64,000 nt of DNA, from contig CM022300.1 of assembly GCA_011799875.1 (NCBI GenBank), forward strand, positions 237,906,807 through 237,970,806, written 5' to 3'. Below the pieces are notes generated by a model. It made no database searches and had not been told where the DNA came from. It worked only from the letters and a program-made list of their open reading frames with translations. This document shows positions 1 through 11,329 of this stretch, piece by piece. The stretch comes from Thinopyrum elongatum (lineage: Eukaryota > Streptophyta > Magnoliopsida > Poales > Poaceae). Numbering within the stretch: the first letter of the stretch is position 1; every line of letters starts with the position of its first letter. The translations under genes were made by a program, and so were the position numbers.

Positions 1-980
1 TCTTATATTCATCAAGCATGGTGCAAGCCATCTCAACAAGAGTCCTGTTCTTGCGCTCCACTACGCCATTCTGCTGAGGAGTGTATGGGGCTGATAACTC
101 ATGAGTAATACCAAGTTCATCAAGATAGTCATCAAGACCAGTATTCTTGAACTCAGTCCCATTGTCACTCCGAATATGCTTGAACTTCACACCGAAATTC
201 GTCGAAGCCCTTGAAGAAAATCGTCTGAAGACTTCCTGCACTTCAGTTTTGTAAGTAATGACATGCACCCATGTGTAACGAGAATAATCATCAACAATAA
301 CAAAGCCATATAGAGATGTTGCATTTGTTAGTGTGGCATAATGAGTAGGGCCAAAGAGATCCATATGAAGCAATTCAAAAGGACGAGAGGTAGTCATGAT
401 AGTCTTCGAGGGGTGCTTGGTTCTGGTCATCTTTCCAGCCTCACAAGCCACACAAAGATGATCTTTGAGGAATTTGACACCCTCAATGCCAATGACGTGC
501 TTTTTCTTCACGAGCGTGTGTAAGTTCCTCATGCCAGCATGACCCAGTCGTCGATGCCATAGCCAGCCTTCTGAAGCTTTCGCAAGTAGACAAGTGGCAG
601 GCTGTAGTCCTGCAGAGAAATCAACAATATACAAGTCTCCTCTCCGAAAGCCTTCGAAGACTTTGGAATTGTCAGATTCCATGAGCACTAAGCAGCGATA
701 TTTGCCAAAGACAACAACCATATCAAGATCACAAAAGCATTGAGGCAGACATGAGGTTGAATCCGAGGGACTCGACAAGCATGACTTTGTCCATGTGTCG
801 ATCCTTTGAGATTGCAACCCTACCTAGACCCAATACCTTGCTTTTGCCTTTGTCTGCATAGGTGATATGCTTCAAATGTGATGGAGATAAAGGAGTGTTC
901 ATCAGTAAGCCCTTGTCACCGGTCATGTGATTAGTACATCCACTATCGAGGACCCACTCAGTAGCTTTGGGTAAATCATC
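1..980 (-). pseudogene. pol: Copia pol, 5' part (protease, integrase), frameshifted
   Basis: Read on the - strand, the frame opens at about 980 with the retropepsin motif [14 protein letters not shown]. It continues through the GAG-pre-integrase zinc region and into the integrase core, where [10 protein letters not shown] near the window edge includes the catalytic Glu. One extra T in a T-run around 733-737 shifts the frame, so a plain reading ends at 729 after 65 residues past the protease Met. The integrase first catalytic Asp is intact here (LLHMDLFGP near 355), unlike the inner copy. The rest of pol lies beyond the window. Assignment is by colinearity with the intact inner pol. Confidence 0.88.
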
Positions 981-1158
981 CTGCAGACGAATTAGTGCAT
1001 CTTACGAACACATATCTTCAGGGTGAAGAATATGACATCAATTTCATCAGACAGAATTTCATCAATTAATGCAACATATGTATATATATAGCAGTATGAG
1101 GACGTGTGAAATGAATGAATCATTTCTTCATGATTAGCTTGCGTCCTTTCAAGCATTT

Positions 1159-1206
1159 CAGGTCTCCAGAAAATTCTTCAGACGATTTAGTTCGTCTGGA
1201 GACCTG
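1159..1206 (-). other. Conserved inverted repeat between gag and pol (outer copy)
   Basis: CAGGTCTCCAG (1159-1169) is followed 26 bases later by its exact reverse complement CTGGAGACCTG (1196-1206). A smaller inner pairing, CAGACGA with TCGTCTG, lies in the loop. The 11-bp outer stem also occurs at the same place in the inner copy (6615-6664). It lies between the gag stop and the start of the pol frame. Confidence 0.8.
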
Positions 1207-1221
1207 ACCCTACATAAGAGG

Positions 1222-2500
1222 TTAGTTCTTTTTCTTCACCACCCACATCTGGAGGGGTGGCAAAGTGTTCATCATTCTGCGAGCTCCATAAGAGAAAGGT
1301 GGCATTGATGCCAAAGCGCTTCGTTTCACAGGAGAGGGATTAGTATAGGCATATGAGTAAGCAGAGAAATTCTTTGAGGACTTATGAACATAATGATTTG
1401 AAGAATAATGCACATAATCAGAACTCTTAGATTTTCCCTGCAAAATAGAAGCATTAGCATGATGATGATCATATGAGGACATGGATCCATGTGAGGAATT
1501 TGATCCACAAGAGGACTTGGATCCATATGAAGACTTCGGTCCATATGAGGAATTTGATCTGGGGTTCCTATTCTTCACAGGTGGTGTCACGAGGACATTC
1601 ACCTGAAGACTTTCAAGGCAGCTTTTGCCAACCCAGATTTTCTTCATAGGGGGACCATTCATGCAGTTAGTTCCAACATATCTAGCAAATACTTCACCAT
1701 TCTGATTTTTGAACAGTTTATAGTTGGAGTCAAATGACTCATCAGATGAATATGAGGATTCACAAGTAAAGCCAGATAAAGTGGATGGATCCATGGGGGG
1801 TCCCTTCGCAGCAACCCATGAGGTTTTGGGATACTGCTCAGGTTTCCAGTAGGTCCCATCCGCACTGAGTTTCCTCTCAAATGCAATACCCTCTTTCCTA
1901 GGGTTCCTGTTCAAGATCTGTTTTTTGAGCACATCACAAAGAGTTTGATGCCCTTTGAGGCTTTTGTACATGCCTGTCACATACAATTCCTTCAACCCTG
2001 CATTTTCGTCAGTGATACTAGTGGTATCCTCAGATGAGGAATTTGTGACTAGAGAGATAGTTGAAGAATTTGAAGTAATAGAAGCATTTGAACTTTCAGG
2101 TGAAGAATTAGCAGTTTCACGTTCAATGCATTTCAAACATGGTGGAATAAATTCTTCCTAAGCGGAACTAATCTGTTGAGCAAGTAATGAATCATTTTCC
2201 TTCTGAAGATCTTCATGATTCACCCTTAGCTTCTCAAGATCTTGCTTTCTCTGAAGAAATTCATCAGAAAGCTTCTCATGATCGGCTAAGAGAGTTTCAT
2301 GACGACTTTGAAGGTTGTCAAACTTAGACTGTAGTTGCTGAAGATTATCAGTCACTGTTTGAGTTTGATCCATTTCCTCACCTAACAGATCATCGCTTTA
2401 GTCTAGCATATTTTGAACCTTTTCCAAAGCCTTTTGTTGTTTAACAGCAATATTAGCAAGTTTGGAATAGCTGGGTTTGAGGTTATCATCAGATTCATCC
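1222..2500 (-). pseudogene. gag: Copia gag, C-terminal part, interrupted
   Basis: This is the C-terminal half of the outer copy's gag, continuing from 17091 after the inner element's insertion. It begins in the acidic Ser/Glu/Asp stretch, passes a coiled-coil region rich in Leu, Gln, Glu and Lys (about 2373-2160), and ends with the Ser/Tyr-rich tail that closes LQMWVVKKKN at 1222. In-frame stops are TAA at 2398-2400 (the inner copy has a Lys codon) and TAG at 2158-2160 (the inner copy has CAG). These differ from the inner copy's stops, so the two copies decayed separately. Confidence 0.88.
2496..2500. repeat. Target-site duplication CATCC (left), inner Copia
   Basis: CATCC lies immediately outside the 5' LTR and again at 17091-17095 immediately outside the 3' LTR. 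A 5-bp duplication is standard for Copia integration and fixes both ends of the element. Confidence 0.95.
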
Positions 2501-3994
2501 TGTAAGTGCATCTAGTGCCCCTTAGTGATTTTGGTGTATTGAAGACTTATCGGTAAAGGGACTAATGCGTTTGTGAGTGTACACAGGTCTATAAGTCTAT
2601 GAGGAGTTTGTTATTTATGATGAATGTTGACCCCTAAAAATGAATGTCTTCAACTGAAGACTTTGGTTTTCTTGAAGACTTTGAAAGTGAAGAAATTGGT
2701 GTGACCCTGAAGACTTGATATTCATGCGAGGATTATGAAGCGTGAAGACTTTTGTTTTCGTAGTTTCATTTTCTTCTTCTTGAGTCATAGGAAACACCGT
2801 ACTGTTAAAGGGGGTCGAGGTAAAACTAAGGAAAAGTTTCCAAGTGATGCTCAACTCAAAATCCTACACCTACCCAATCCTTTCGAGTGAAGCCATTGGA
2901 AATCTCATACAGTTTAGTCAAGTTCTTCAGTGACAGAGATGAAGTTCTTCTGTTCTCTGAGGAATTTGTTCTGACTGAGGAGTTAGGAATTCGCCAGTGC
3001 GGATTGCCTACAAGTGAGGAACATGATAGCCCTGAGGAATTTGATACTCAAATATCTGACCGTTGCTGTGCTACGCGCCAGCTGTCCAAATATCCTACCC
3101 ACCTAACCGTCATATCATTGAAGGGCATTTATGTCTTATCATGTCGGGCTGCTCCCTAGGCTATAAATAGCCACCCCCTACAACCACTAGCTGGTTGGCT
3201 GCTCCAAGAAATAGATTGACACTTGTCATTTAGAGCATCCCATCCTCCGAGGACTTTGAGCGAAAATCATCAAGTGAGGAAAAACCCAAACACCTACAAA
3301 CCCAAAGTGATTGAGCATCACTGAAGAGATTGTTCCTGTGTGGAACCGACGCTTGTTACCTTTGAGGACTGTGCATCCTCCAGACGGTTAGGCGTCATGG
3401 TCTAGAGCATCCAAGAGGAAATTGTGGATTGCCGAGTGACCGAGTATGTGAAGGTTTGGAAGTCACCTGAAGACTTACCACGAGTGATTGGGCGAGGTCT
3501 GTGTGACCTTAGCTCAAGGAGAATACGGTGAGGACTGTGTGTCCGGGACTGTGTGTCCTCAGGTTTAAATACCTAGCCGCTCCAACCAGACGTACAACTG
3601 TCACAGCAGTTGGAACTGGTCTACCAAATCATTGTCTTCACCGAGCTACTGGTTCTATTTCCTCAACTCTTTCATTTCCTCATTCATGTGTTGATTTACT
3701 TGATCGTTACTGTGTGAAGACTTTGACTGAAGACTTTCTCAATTTCCTCAATCCTATTTCTTCAGTCACTTAGTCTTCAGCCTGCTTATCATGTGTTTCA
3801 CGCTACCTATACTCTGTGCCTATTTCATTTCATCATGATGACTGTACTTATGCCATGTTATGTTTGCATCTGAGTACTTATTCCGCTACTAAGTAGTTCT
3901 TTGCTTAGGAATTTCCTCACCTTGAAATTCCTCAGTGATGAATTTGTAAAAATCGCCTATTCACCCCCCCTCTAGTCGATATAACGCATTTTCA
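2501..3994 (+). repeat. 5' LTR of inner Copia
   Basis: The LTR begins TGTAAGTGCATC and ends ACGCATTTTCA, directly before the primer binding site. It contains a TATA box at 3162-3170 and is dense in GAAGACTT, TTCTTCA and CCTCA words. Short ORFs in it are chance frames shared by all three LTR copies. Confidence 0.95.
3162..3170 (+). promoter_or_regulatory. LTR TATA box
   Basis: TATAAATAG lies 833 bp before the LTR end, followed by a C-rich stretch. The same box is at 16246-16254 (3' LTR) and, on the - strand, at 19282-19290 (outer LTR), so it is conserved in all three copies and is the likely start region of the genomic transcript. Confidence 0.75.
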
Positions 3995-3996
3995 AT

Positions 3997-4008
3997 TGGT
4001 ATCAGAGC
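3997..4008 (+). other. Primer binding site (tRNA-iMet)
   Basis: TGGTATCAGAGC, two bases after the LTR, is complementary to the 3' end of plant initiator tRNA-Met, the usual Copia primer. Confidence 0.93.
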
Positions 4009-4061
4009 AAGGTACTCCCTTGTTCTGTGTGATTTTGGTTTAACCACCTGGAGTTTTAGTT

Positions 4062-6599
4062 ATGTCGACTGCAGGCATGATCAAGGTCTCAGCTGGGTGT
4101 CCTACCTTCGATGGGACGGACAACCCCTACTAGAAGAACAAGATGCGCATGCATCTTGAGGCAATTGACAACGATCTCTGGTATGTTGGGGAAAAGGGTG
4201 TTCCCTCTGTCACTCCTTCCGTAAACGCTTCTGATGTGAAGAGATTCAAGCAACTCAACTCTCAAGCGAAGAATATCATATGTGGCCATCTGAGCAAAGG
4301 GCAGTATGGCAGAGTGAGTGCTTTGGAGACAGCTAAGCTTATCTGGGATAGGCTGTCCAAGGCCAACGAAGGAGTCTCAACTCAACGTGACTCTCGAGTT
4401 GACGATCTTCGCAATCTCTTCAACCGCTTCAAAAGACTCGACAACGAAAATGTTCAGCAAACCTTTGATCGCCTCACTGACATCTCAAACGAGCTTCAAG
4501 CACTGGGTGCCACTGACATCACCGACCATGAGGTGGTGAAGAAATTGCTGAGGTCACTCGATTCTTCATTCGATACACTGGCACTGATGATTCAAGAACT
4601 TGGAGACTACAAGTCACTTGATCCTGCTGATATCCTCGAGAGGCTAAATACTCATGAATTTCAACTAGCTGAGAAGAGAGATCTCTACGGACCGAGCTAT
4701 GGTAGATCTCGTGCACTGAAAGCCAAGGCAGTCTCTGAATCTGAAGATGAAGATTCTGGTAGCAGCCTTGGTGATCCTGAAGAACTGAGTCAGGAGCTAG
4801 CAATGCTCGTGAGGAAATTCCAGAAGTTCTCTAGACGTGGCCGATTTGGAAAATCCTCAAGAGGTGATGACATGAAATCAGATTCCTCATCCCGTGATTA
4901 CAAGAAGAGAACTTGCCATAAATGCAAGAAACCTGGTCACTACATTACGGATTGTCCTCAGTGGGAGAAGGAATGAAAGAAGAAGAAATACAAGGATGAT
5001 AGTTCAGATGACTCTAAGAAGAAAAAGAAATCTTCAAAGTCCTCATCGTCAAAATCTTCAAAGTCTTCATCTCACAAGAAGAGCAGCTCCAAGAAAGCTC
5101 GGGCATTCATTGGCAAGGAAATGGACTCTGAAGCTGAATCTGAGGAACATGAGGAAGAGGAGGCATCTGAGGAGTCAGACTCTGGTGTGGCGAGCCTAGC
5201 CCTCGCTACTGCTTACGTCAGCAAGTCCAACTTCAACACTGAGGAAAATGGCTTCCCCAACATTGCTGATGACGGCAACGATGACTATGCTCCCACCTAT
5301 TGCTTCATGGCAAAAGGTGCCAAGGTATTCAAATATCCCTCCTCTGAATCTAGTGAGGATGAATCTGATGATAACCTCAAACCCAGCTATTCCAAACTTG
5401 CTAATATTGCTGTTAAACAACAAAAGGCTTTGGAAAAGGTTCAAAATATGCTAGATAAAAGCGATGACCTGTTAGGTGAGGAAATGGATCGAACTCAAAC
5501 ACTGACTGATAATCTTCAGCAACTACAGTCTAAGTTTCACAACCTTCAAGGTCGTCATGAAACTCTCTTAGCCGATCATGAGAAGCTTTCTTATGAATTT
5601 CTTCAAAGAAAGCAAGATCTTGAGAAGCTAAGGGTGAGTCATGAAGATCTTCAGAAGGAAAATGATTCTTTGCTTGCTCAATAGATCAGTTCCGCTCAGG
5701 AAGAATTTATTCCACCATGCTTGAAATGCATTGAACGTGATACTGCTAATTCTTCACCTGAATGTTCAAATGCTTCTATTGCTGCAAATTCTTCAACTAT
5801 CTCTGTGGTCACAAATTCCTCATCTGAGGATACCACTAGTATCACTGATGAAAATGCAGGGTTGAAGGAATTGTATGTGACAGGCATGTACAAAAGCCTC
5901 AAAGGGCATCAGACTCTTTGTGATGTGCTCAAAAAGCAGATCTTGAACAGGAACCCTAGGAAAGAGGGTATTGCCTTTGAGAGGAAACTCAATGCTGATG
6001 GAACCTACTGGAAACCTGAGCAGTATCCCAAAACCTCATGGGTTGCTACGAAGGGACCTCCCGTAGATCCATCCACTTTATCTGGCTTTACTTGTGAATT
6101 CTCATATTCATCTGATGAGTCATTTGACTCCAACTATAAACTGTTCAAAAATCAGAATGGTGAGGTATTTGCTAGATATGTTGGATCTAACTGCAGGAAT
6201 GGCCCCCCTATGAAGAAAATCTGGGTTCCCAAAAGGTGCCTTGAAAGTCTTCAGGTGAATGTCCTCATGACACCACCTGTGAAGAATAAGAACCCCAGAT
6301 CAAATTCTTCATATGAATCAAATTCTTCATATGGATCCAAGTCCTCACATGAACATCATCGTGCTAACACTTCTGTTTCGCAGGGAAAGCCTAAGGGCTA
6401 TGAATATGTGCATTATTCTTCAAATCATTATGTTCATAAGTCCTCGAAGAATTTCTCTGCTTATTCATATGCTTACCCTAACCCCTCTTATGTGAATCGA
6501 AATGGTCTGGCGTCTATGCCACCTTTCTCTTATGGAGCTCGCAGAATGATGAACTCTTTGCCACCCCTCCAGATGTGGGTGGTGAAGAAAAAGAACTAA
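4062..6599 (+). pseudogene. gag: Copia gag with three nonsense codons
   Basis: One frame of about 845 codons runs from ATG at 4062 (MSTAGMIKV) to the stop at 6597-6599. It has an N-terminal UBN2/DUF4219-type gag domain, a CCHC zinc knuckle (CHKCKKPGHYITDC, about 4912-4955), a Lys/Ser-rich then acidic stretch, a coiled coil (about 5400-5680) and a Ser/Tyr-rich tail. Stops interrupt it at 4131-4133 (TAG, where the outer copy has TGG), 4974-4976 (TGA, outer Ser codon) and 5682-5684 (TAG from CAG). The long C-terminal extension suits SIRE-type gag. The product would be the nucleocapsid, but as it stands only fragments could be made. Confidence 0.9.
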
Positions 6600-6614
6600 T
6601 CTCTTATGCAGGGT

Positions 6615-6664
6615 CAGGTCTCCAGACGAACTAAATTGTCTAAAAAAAATTTGCTGGAGACCTG
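6615..6664 (+). other. Conserved inverted repeat between gag and pol (inner copy)
   Basis: CAGGTCTCCAG (6615-6625) and CTGGAGACCTG (6654-6664) form an 11-bp stem around a 28-nt loop, 15 bases after the gag stop. The stem arms are identical in the outer copy at 1159-1206 although the loop differs. It may act in gag-pol expression or RNA structure; that role is inference. Confidence 0.78.
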
Positions 6665-6819
6665 AAATGCTTGAAAGGACGCAAGCTAATCATGAAGAAA
6701 TGATTTATTCATTTCTCACGTCCTCACATTGCTATATATACATATGTTGCTTTAATTGATGAAATATGTCTGATGAATTTGATGTCATATTCTTCACTCT
6801 GAAGTATATGAGTCCGTAA

Positions 6820-9800
6820 GATGCACTAATTCATCTGCAGGATGATTTACCCAAAGCTACTGAGTGGGTTCTCGATAGTGGATGTACAAATCACATGACC
6901 GGTGACAAGAGCTTACTGATGAACACTCCTTTATCTCCATCACACTTGAAGCATATCACCTACGCTGACAAAGGCAAAAGCAAGGTATTGGGTCTAGGTA
7001 GGGTTGCAATCTCAAAGGATCGACACATGGATAAAGTCATGCTTGTCGAGTCCCTCGGATTCAACCTCATGCCTGTCTCAATGCTTTGTTATCTTGATAT
7101 GGTTGTTGTCTTTGGCAAATATCGTTGCTTAGTGCTCATGGAATCTGACAATTCCAAAGTCTTCGAAGGCTTTAGGAGAGGAGACTTGTATATTGTTGAT
7201 TTCTCTACAGGACCACAGCCTGCCACTTGTCTACTTGCTAAAGCTTCAGAAGGCTGGCTATGGCATCGACGACTGGGTCATGCTAGCATGAGGAACTTAC
7301 ACACGCTCGTGAAGAAAAAGCACGTCAATGGCATCGAGGATGTCAAATTCCTCAAAGATCATCTTTGTGGGGCTTGTGAGGCTGGAAAGATGACCAGAGC
7401 CAAGCACCCCTCAAAGACTATCATGACTACTTCTCGTCCTTTTGAATTGCTTCATATGTATCTCTTTGGCCCTACTCATTATGCCACACTAACAAATGCA
7501 GCATCTCTATATGGCTTTGTCATTGTTGATGACTATTCTCGTTACACATGGGTGCATGTCATTACTTACAAAACTGAAGTGCAGGAAGTCTTCAGAAGAT
7601 TTTCCTCAAGGGCTTCGACGAATTTCGGCGTGAAGATCAAGCATATACGTAGTGACAATGGGACTGAGTTCAAGAATACTGGTCTTGATGACTATCTCGA
7701 TGAACTTGGTATTACTCATGAGCTATATGCCCCATACACTCCTCAGCAGAATGGCGTTGTGGAGCGCAAGAACAGGACTCTTGTTGAGATGGCTCGCACC
7801 ATGCTTGATGAATACAAGACACCTCGTCACTTCTGGCCTGAGGCAATTGATACTGCATGCCACATCATCAACAGGGTATATCTTCACAAATTCTTCAAGA
7901 AGACCTCATATGAACTCCTCACTGACAAGAAACCCAATGTGAGTTATTTCAAAGTCTTCGGTGCTAAATGCTGGATTAGAGATCCTCATCACAATTCTAA
8001 ATTTGCACCGAAAGCACATGAAGGTTTTATGCTTGGTTACGGAAAGGACTCGCACACCTACAGGGTCTTCAACACCTATCACAACAAGGTTGTTGAAACT
8101 GTAGATGTGCGGTTCGATGAAACTAACGGCTCGCAAAGAGAGCACCTACCTCCTGTGCAAGATGAAAAGACACCTGAGGAAACCATCAAGTCCAAAGCTA
8201 CTGAGGATGTCATTCCTACTAAAGAATCTGCTGAAGAAATCATTCCAGAACATGAAGAACAGCATGCTGGCGCAACTGAAGAAATTGGCTCTGAAGAAAA
8301 TACTGAGCCAAATCAAAGTCGTCAACCTGCTCATCCTCGCGTTGCAAATGAAGTACAGATTGAGAGAATCATCAACGACATCAACACACCAGGTCCTCTG
8401 ACTCGCTCAAAAGCTTCACATTTACCAAACTTTTGTGGGCATTTTGCTTTCGTGTCCATCACAGAGCCCACCAAAGTTGATGAGGCATTTCTGGAGCCTG
8501 AATGGATTCAAGCAATGCAAGAGGAATTACATCAATTCAAGCTGAACAATGTATGGGAGCTTGTCAAGCGACCGGACCCATGCAAGCACAATATCATCGG
8601 TACCAAATGGATCTACCGCAACAAGCAAGATGAAAATGGCCTAGTGGTGAGGAACAAGGCTCGTCTTGTGGCTCAAGGCTACACACAGGTTGAAGGAATT
8701 GATTTCGATGAAACTTTTGCACCTGTTGCTAGACTTGAGGCAATTCGCATATTGCTTGCTTATGCTAACCATCATAATATCATCTTATATCAAATGGATG
8801 TGAAAAGTGCATTCCTCAATGGTAAGCTTGAGGAAGAAGTATATGTTGCTCAACCCCCAGGTTTTGAAGATCCTAAGCATCCTGACAAAGTCTTCAGACT
8901 CAATAAGGCCCTCTATGGCCTCAAGCAGGCCCCTCGGGCGTGGTATGACACTTTGAAGGAATTCCTCATGAAGAAAGGCTTCAAACCTGGTTCACTCGAC
9001 CCAACTCTTTTCACCAAAACCTATGATGATGAATTATTCGTGTGCCAAATATATGTTGATGATATTATCTTTGGCTGTACTAACCAACATTACAGTGACG
9101 AATTTGCCTACATGATGAGTGAGGAATATCAAATGTCCATGATGGGGGAATTGAAATTCTTCTTAGGTCTTCAAATTCGTCAACAACGCAATGGCATCTT
9201 CATTTCTCAAGAGAAATACCTCAAGGACATTCTGAGGAAATTCGGTATGCAAGAATGCAGAGGCGTCAAAATCCCTATGTCCACAAATGGCCATCTATGC
9301 ACTGATGAAAATGGAATAGACTTCGACCAAAAGGTATACCGCTCCATGATTGGTTCTTTATTGTACCTGTGTGCATCTAGGCCGGATATTATGCTTAGTG
9401 TTTGCATGTGTGCCCGTTTTCAAGCTACACCGAAGGAATCACACCATAAGGCTGTGAAACATATTCTTCGATATCTAGCTCACACTCCAACACTTGGATT
9501 ATGGTATCCCAAGTGCTCGGCTTTTGATCTCATCGGATATTCTGACTCTGACTATGCTGGTGATCGTGTGGACCGCAAGTCAACATCAGGCACATGCCAT
9601 TTCCTCGGACGATCCTTAGTATGTTGGTCCTCGAAGAAGCAGAACTGCGTATCACTCTCTACTGCTGAAGCTGATTATATTGCTGCTGGTTCTTGCTGTG
9701 CTCAATTGCTATGGATGAAGCAAACCCTCAAGGACTACGGCATCAATGTGAAGAATGTGCCACTCTACTGCGACAATGAGAGTGCCATCAAAATTGCTCA

Positions 9801-10005
9801 TAACCCAGTTCAGCACTTGAAGACAAAGCACATCGAGATTCGTCATCATTTTCTTCGAGATCATGTGTTGAAGGGTGACATCTCTATTGATCCCATGAAG
9901 TCTGAAGAACAACTAGCGGATATCTTCACAAAGCCCTTGGATGAGAAGAGATTTAGCAAATTGCGGTGTGAGCTAAATATCTTAGAATCTTCGAATGTCC
10001 TTTGA
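6820..10005 (+). CDS. pol: Copia pol: protease, integrase, reverse transcriptase, RNase H
   Basis: The frame is open from 6820 (after a TAA at 6817) to 10005 without a stop, in a different frame from gag. A CTGCAG just before 6841 could be a splice acceptor. In order: retropepsin [17 protein letters not shown]-pre-integrase with WHRRLGHAS and CGACEAGK; integrase with SDNGTEF and [13 protein letters not shown]_2 with [11 protein letters not shown] and IYVDDIIFG; RNase H with [19 protein letters not shown] and CDNESAI. The first integrase catalytic Asp is Tyr here (LLHMYLFGP, codon 7459-7461) while the outer copy keeps Asp, so integration activity should be lost. Otherwise the polyprotein looks complete. 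Expression presumably needs recoding or splicing past the gag stop. Confidence 0.95.
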   Translation, partial: DALIHLQDDLPKATEWVLDSGCTNHMTGDKSLLMNTPLSPSHLKHITYADKGKSKVLGLGRVAISKDRHMDKVMLVESLGFNLMPVSMLCYLDMVVVFGKYRCLVLMESDNSKVFEGFRRGDLYIVDFSTGPQPATCLLAKASEGWLWHRRLGHASMRNLHTLVKKKHVNGIEDVKFLKDHLCGACEAGKMTRAKHPSKTIMTTSRPFELLHMYLFGPTHYATLTNAASLYGFVIVDDYSRYTWVHVITYKTEVQEVFRRFSSRASTNFGVKIKHIRSDNGTEFKNTGLDDYLDELGITHELYAPYTPQQNGVVERKNRTLVEMARTMLDEYKTPRHFWPEAIDTACHIINRVYLHKFFKKTSYELLTDKKPNVSYFKVFGAKCWIRDPHHNSKFAPKAHEGFMLGYGKDSHTYRVFNTYHNKVVETVDVRFDETNGSQREHLPPVQDEKTPEETIKSKATEDVIPTKESAEEIIPEHEEQHAGATEEIGSEENTEPNQSRQPAHPRVANEVQIERIINDINTPGPLTRSKASHLPNFCGHFAFVSITEPTKVDEAFLEPEWIQAMQEELHQFKLNNVWELVKRPDPCKHNIIGTKWIYRNKQDENGLVVRNKARLVAQGYTQVEGIDFDETFAPVARLEAIRILLAYANHHNIILYQMDVKSAFLNGKLEEEVYVAQPPGFEDPKHPDKVFRLNKALYGLKQAPRAWYDTLKEFLMKKGFKPGSLDPTLFTKTYDDELFVCQIYVDDIIFGCTNQHYSDEFAYMMSEEYQMSMMGELKFFLGLQIRQQRNGIFISQEKYLKDILRKFGMQECRGVKIPMSTNGHLCTDENGIDFDQKVYRSMIGSLLYLCASRPDIMLSVCMCARFQATPKESHHKAVKHILRYLAHTPTLGLWYPKCSAFDLIGYSDSDYAGDRVDRKSTSGTCHFLGRSLVCWSSKKQNCVSLSTAEADYIAAGSCCAQLLWMKQTLKDYGINVKNVPLYCDNESAIKIAHNPVQHLKTKHIEIRHHFLRDHVLKGDISIDPMKSEEQLADIFTKPLDEKRFSKLRCELNILESSNVL

Positions 10006-10723
10006 AAAGGACACACATCCTAACACTTATGCAAATTGATGACTTAGATGTGCAACACACGAAGAAACGTTTTTCTTCAATCAATGAAGACTAACCCTCT
10101 AAGTGTGAAGAAATTAATGAAGAATTTGATTCTCAGAGCCCTACGACAATTGTACGCGGTGTCTGAAATCTTCATTCTTACACGGTGGGTCACGCCACCA
10201 CAAAAAGTTGAAAATCTTCAAAATTTGAGTTTTTCATCATTGTGCAAATTCTTCAAATTTTCAAATTCTTCAACTTTGCAAAATCTTCACTCTTTCCGTC
10301 TGTGTTCTTCATTGACTATATATATATTTGAGTTTTCTGTCCTCTACAGCATTCACTTATTTCTAATTCTTCAAGTTGTTTTTCTTCTAAGTGAATGTGA
10401 TCAGACCCTTTCCCCCTCTATGCTAAACTCAATCCAGTCCGTTCACAAATTCTTCATGTGCGTTCTATTTGAAACCCGTTCAAAGTCTTCATTGTGTCCT
10501 TGACAGCTGAAGAATTTGCGAACGAAACCTTAAAATATTCTTATCTAAATTTTTGGCTTTTGCCGCTCAAACCATTCCATATCCCTCGATAAGATTTATC
10601 TATTCACCCACGATCTAACAAGATCTCCACTTCACAGTACGTGGGTGACACATGTCGCTAGGATGGGAAGGGTCAGGGGCATGTTCGTCCATTTTCCTCG
10701 GACAGGCGGTTTTTCACCTCGGC
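10006..10723 (+). other. Spacer after pol
   Basis: This 0.7 kb AT-rich stretch repeats AAATTCTTCA-like words. I see no coding motif; a 151-codon frame at 10048-10503 has low-complexity composition and no family signature. Its right end grades into a promoter-like sequence. Confidence 0.6.
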
Positions 10724-10731
10724 TATAAATA
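10724..10731 (+). promoter_or_regulatory. Internal TATA box before the third ORF
   Basis: TATAAATA in the context GGCTATAAATACCCCTC is followed by a CT-rich, GC-rich leader with CGCCG repeats (10740-11000) typical of grass 5' UTRs, then a possible splice donor at 11001 (GG|GTAAAT) and an acceptor at 11323 (TTCACAG). It could drive the third ORF separately from the LTR promoter. This is inference from sequence layout. Confidence 0.55.
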
Positions 10732-11329
10732 CCCCTCGCCCTCCTCAGAGCTCATTTACTCCGCTCGATCTTACTCCCTCGCTCGAGCTCTCAGACCTAG
10801 CGCCGCCGCTACATTCCATCGTCGCCGGTGAGGAAGAGCTTCACTGCCTCGACCTCGTCGCCGTCATACTCACGCCGGCCACGGAAATCTTCACTCCGCC
10901 GCCGTCGTAGCTGTTTTCCATCGCCAAGTTAGGGCGTGGAAGATCTGAACGGACGAACATCTCCACTGCTACTCTCAGTTCGTCGTGTTCTTCATCAAGG
11001 GTAAATAAAATTTATTTTTACTGCCCTTGTTGATTCTGATGATTTCCACAAAATCTTCAAATGGTGTTTATTCTTCTACTTTCATGCTCTTAAACACCAA
11101 CTTGCTTCTGTCCTTGATCAGTTTCTCTAAGCAACGTTTTTCTTCAAGATTCCTCAATTGTGTGGATTCTTCAATCTACACAACTCTGGAACCTAAGTCA
11201 AAATGCTTAGTGAAATTCCTCAAGACACCCCTGGTCAAATTCCTCAAACTTGATACTTTTGAAAATCTTCTGAGAACGCATATGACCTCTCCAAAATTCT
11301 TCGCACCTATATTCTGTTCACAGGTACAC

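Larger units (their letters stand above)
1..2500 (-). mobile_element. Outer Copia element (SIRE/Maximus-like), downstream part
   Basis: This is the second piece of a - strand Copia element whose first piece is 17091-19952. It aligns throughout, in inverted orientation, with the inner + strand copy (inner gag from about 5360 and inner pol from 6841). Reading leftward it holds the end of gag, the gag-pol spacer with a stem-loop, and the start of pol, and it runs off the window at base 1 inside the integrase. The two pieces were separated by insertion of the inner copy, which duplicated CATCC. The 3' LTR and left TSD lie outside the window. Confidence 0.9.

Noticed and set aside
2887..3773. Short ORFs in the Copia LTRs, repeated in all LTR copies
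   Set aside because: They recur only because the LTR recurs, lie around the promoter and have no domain. They are not genes.
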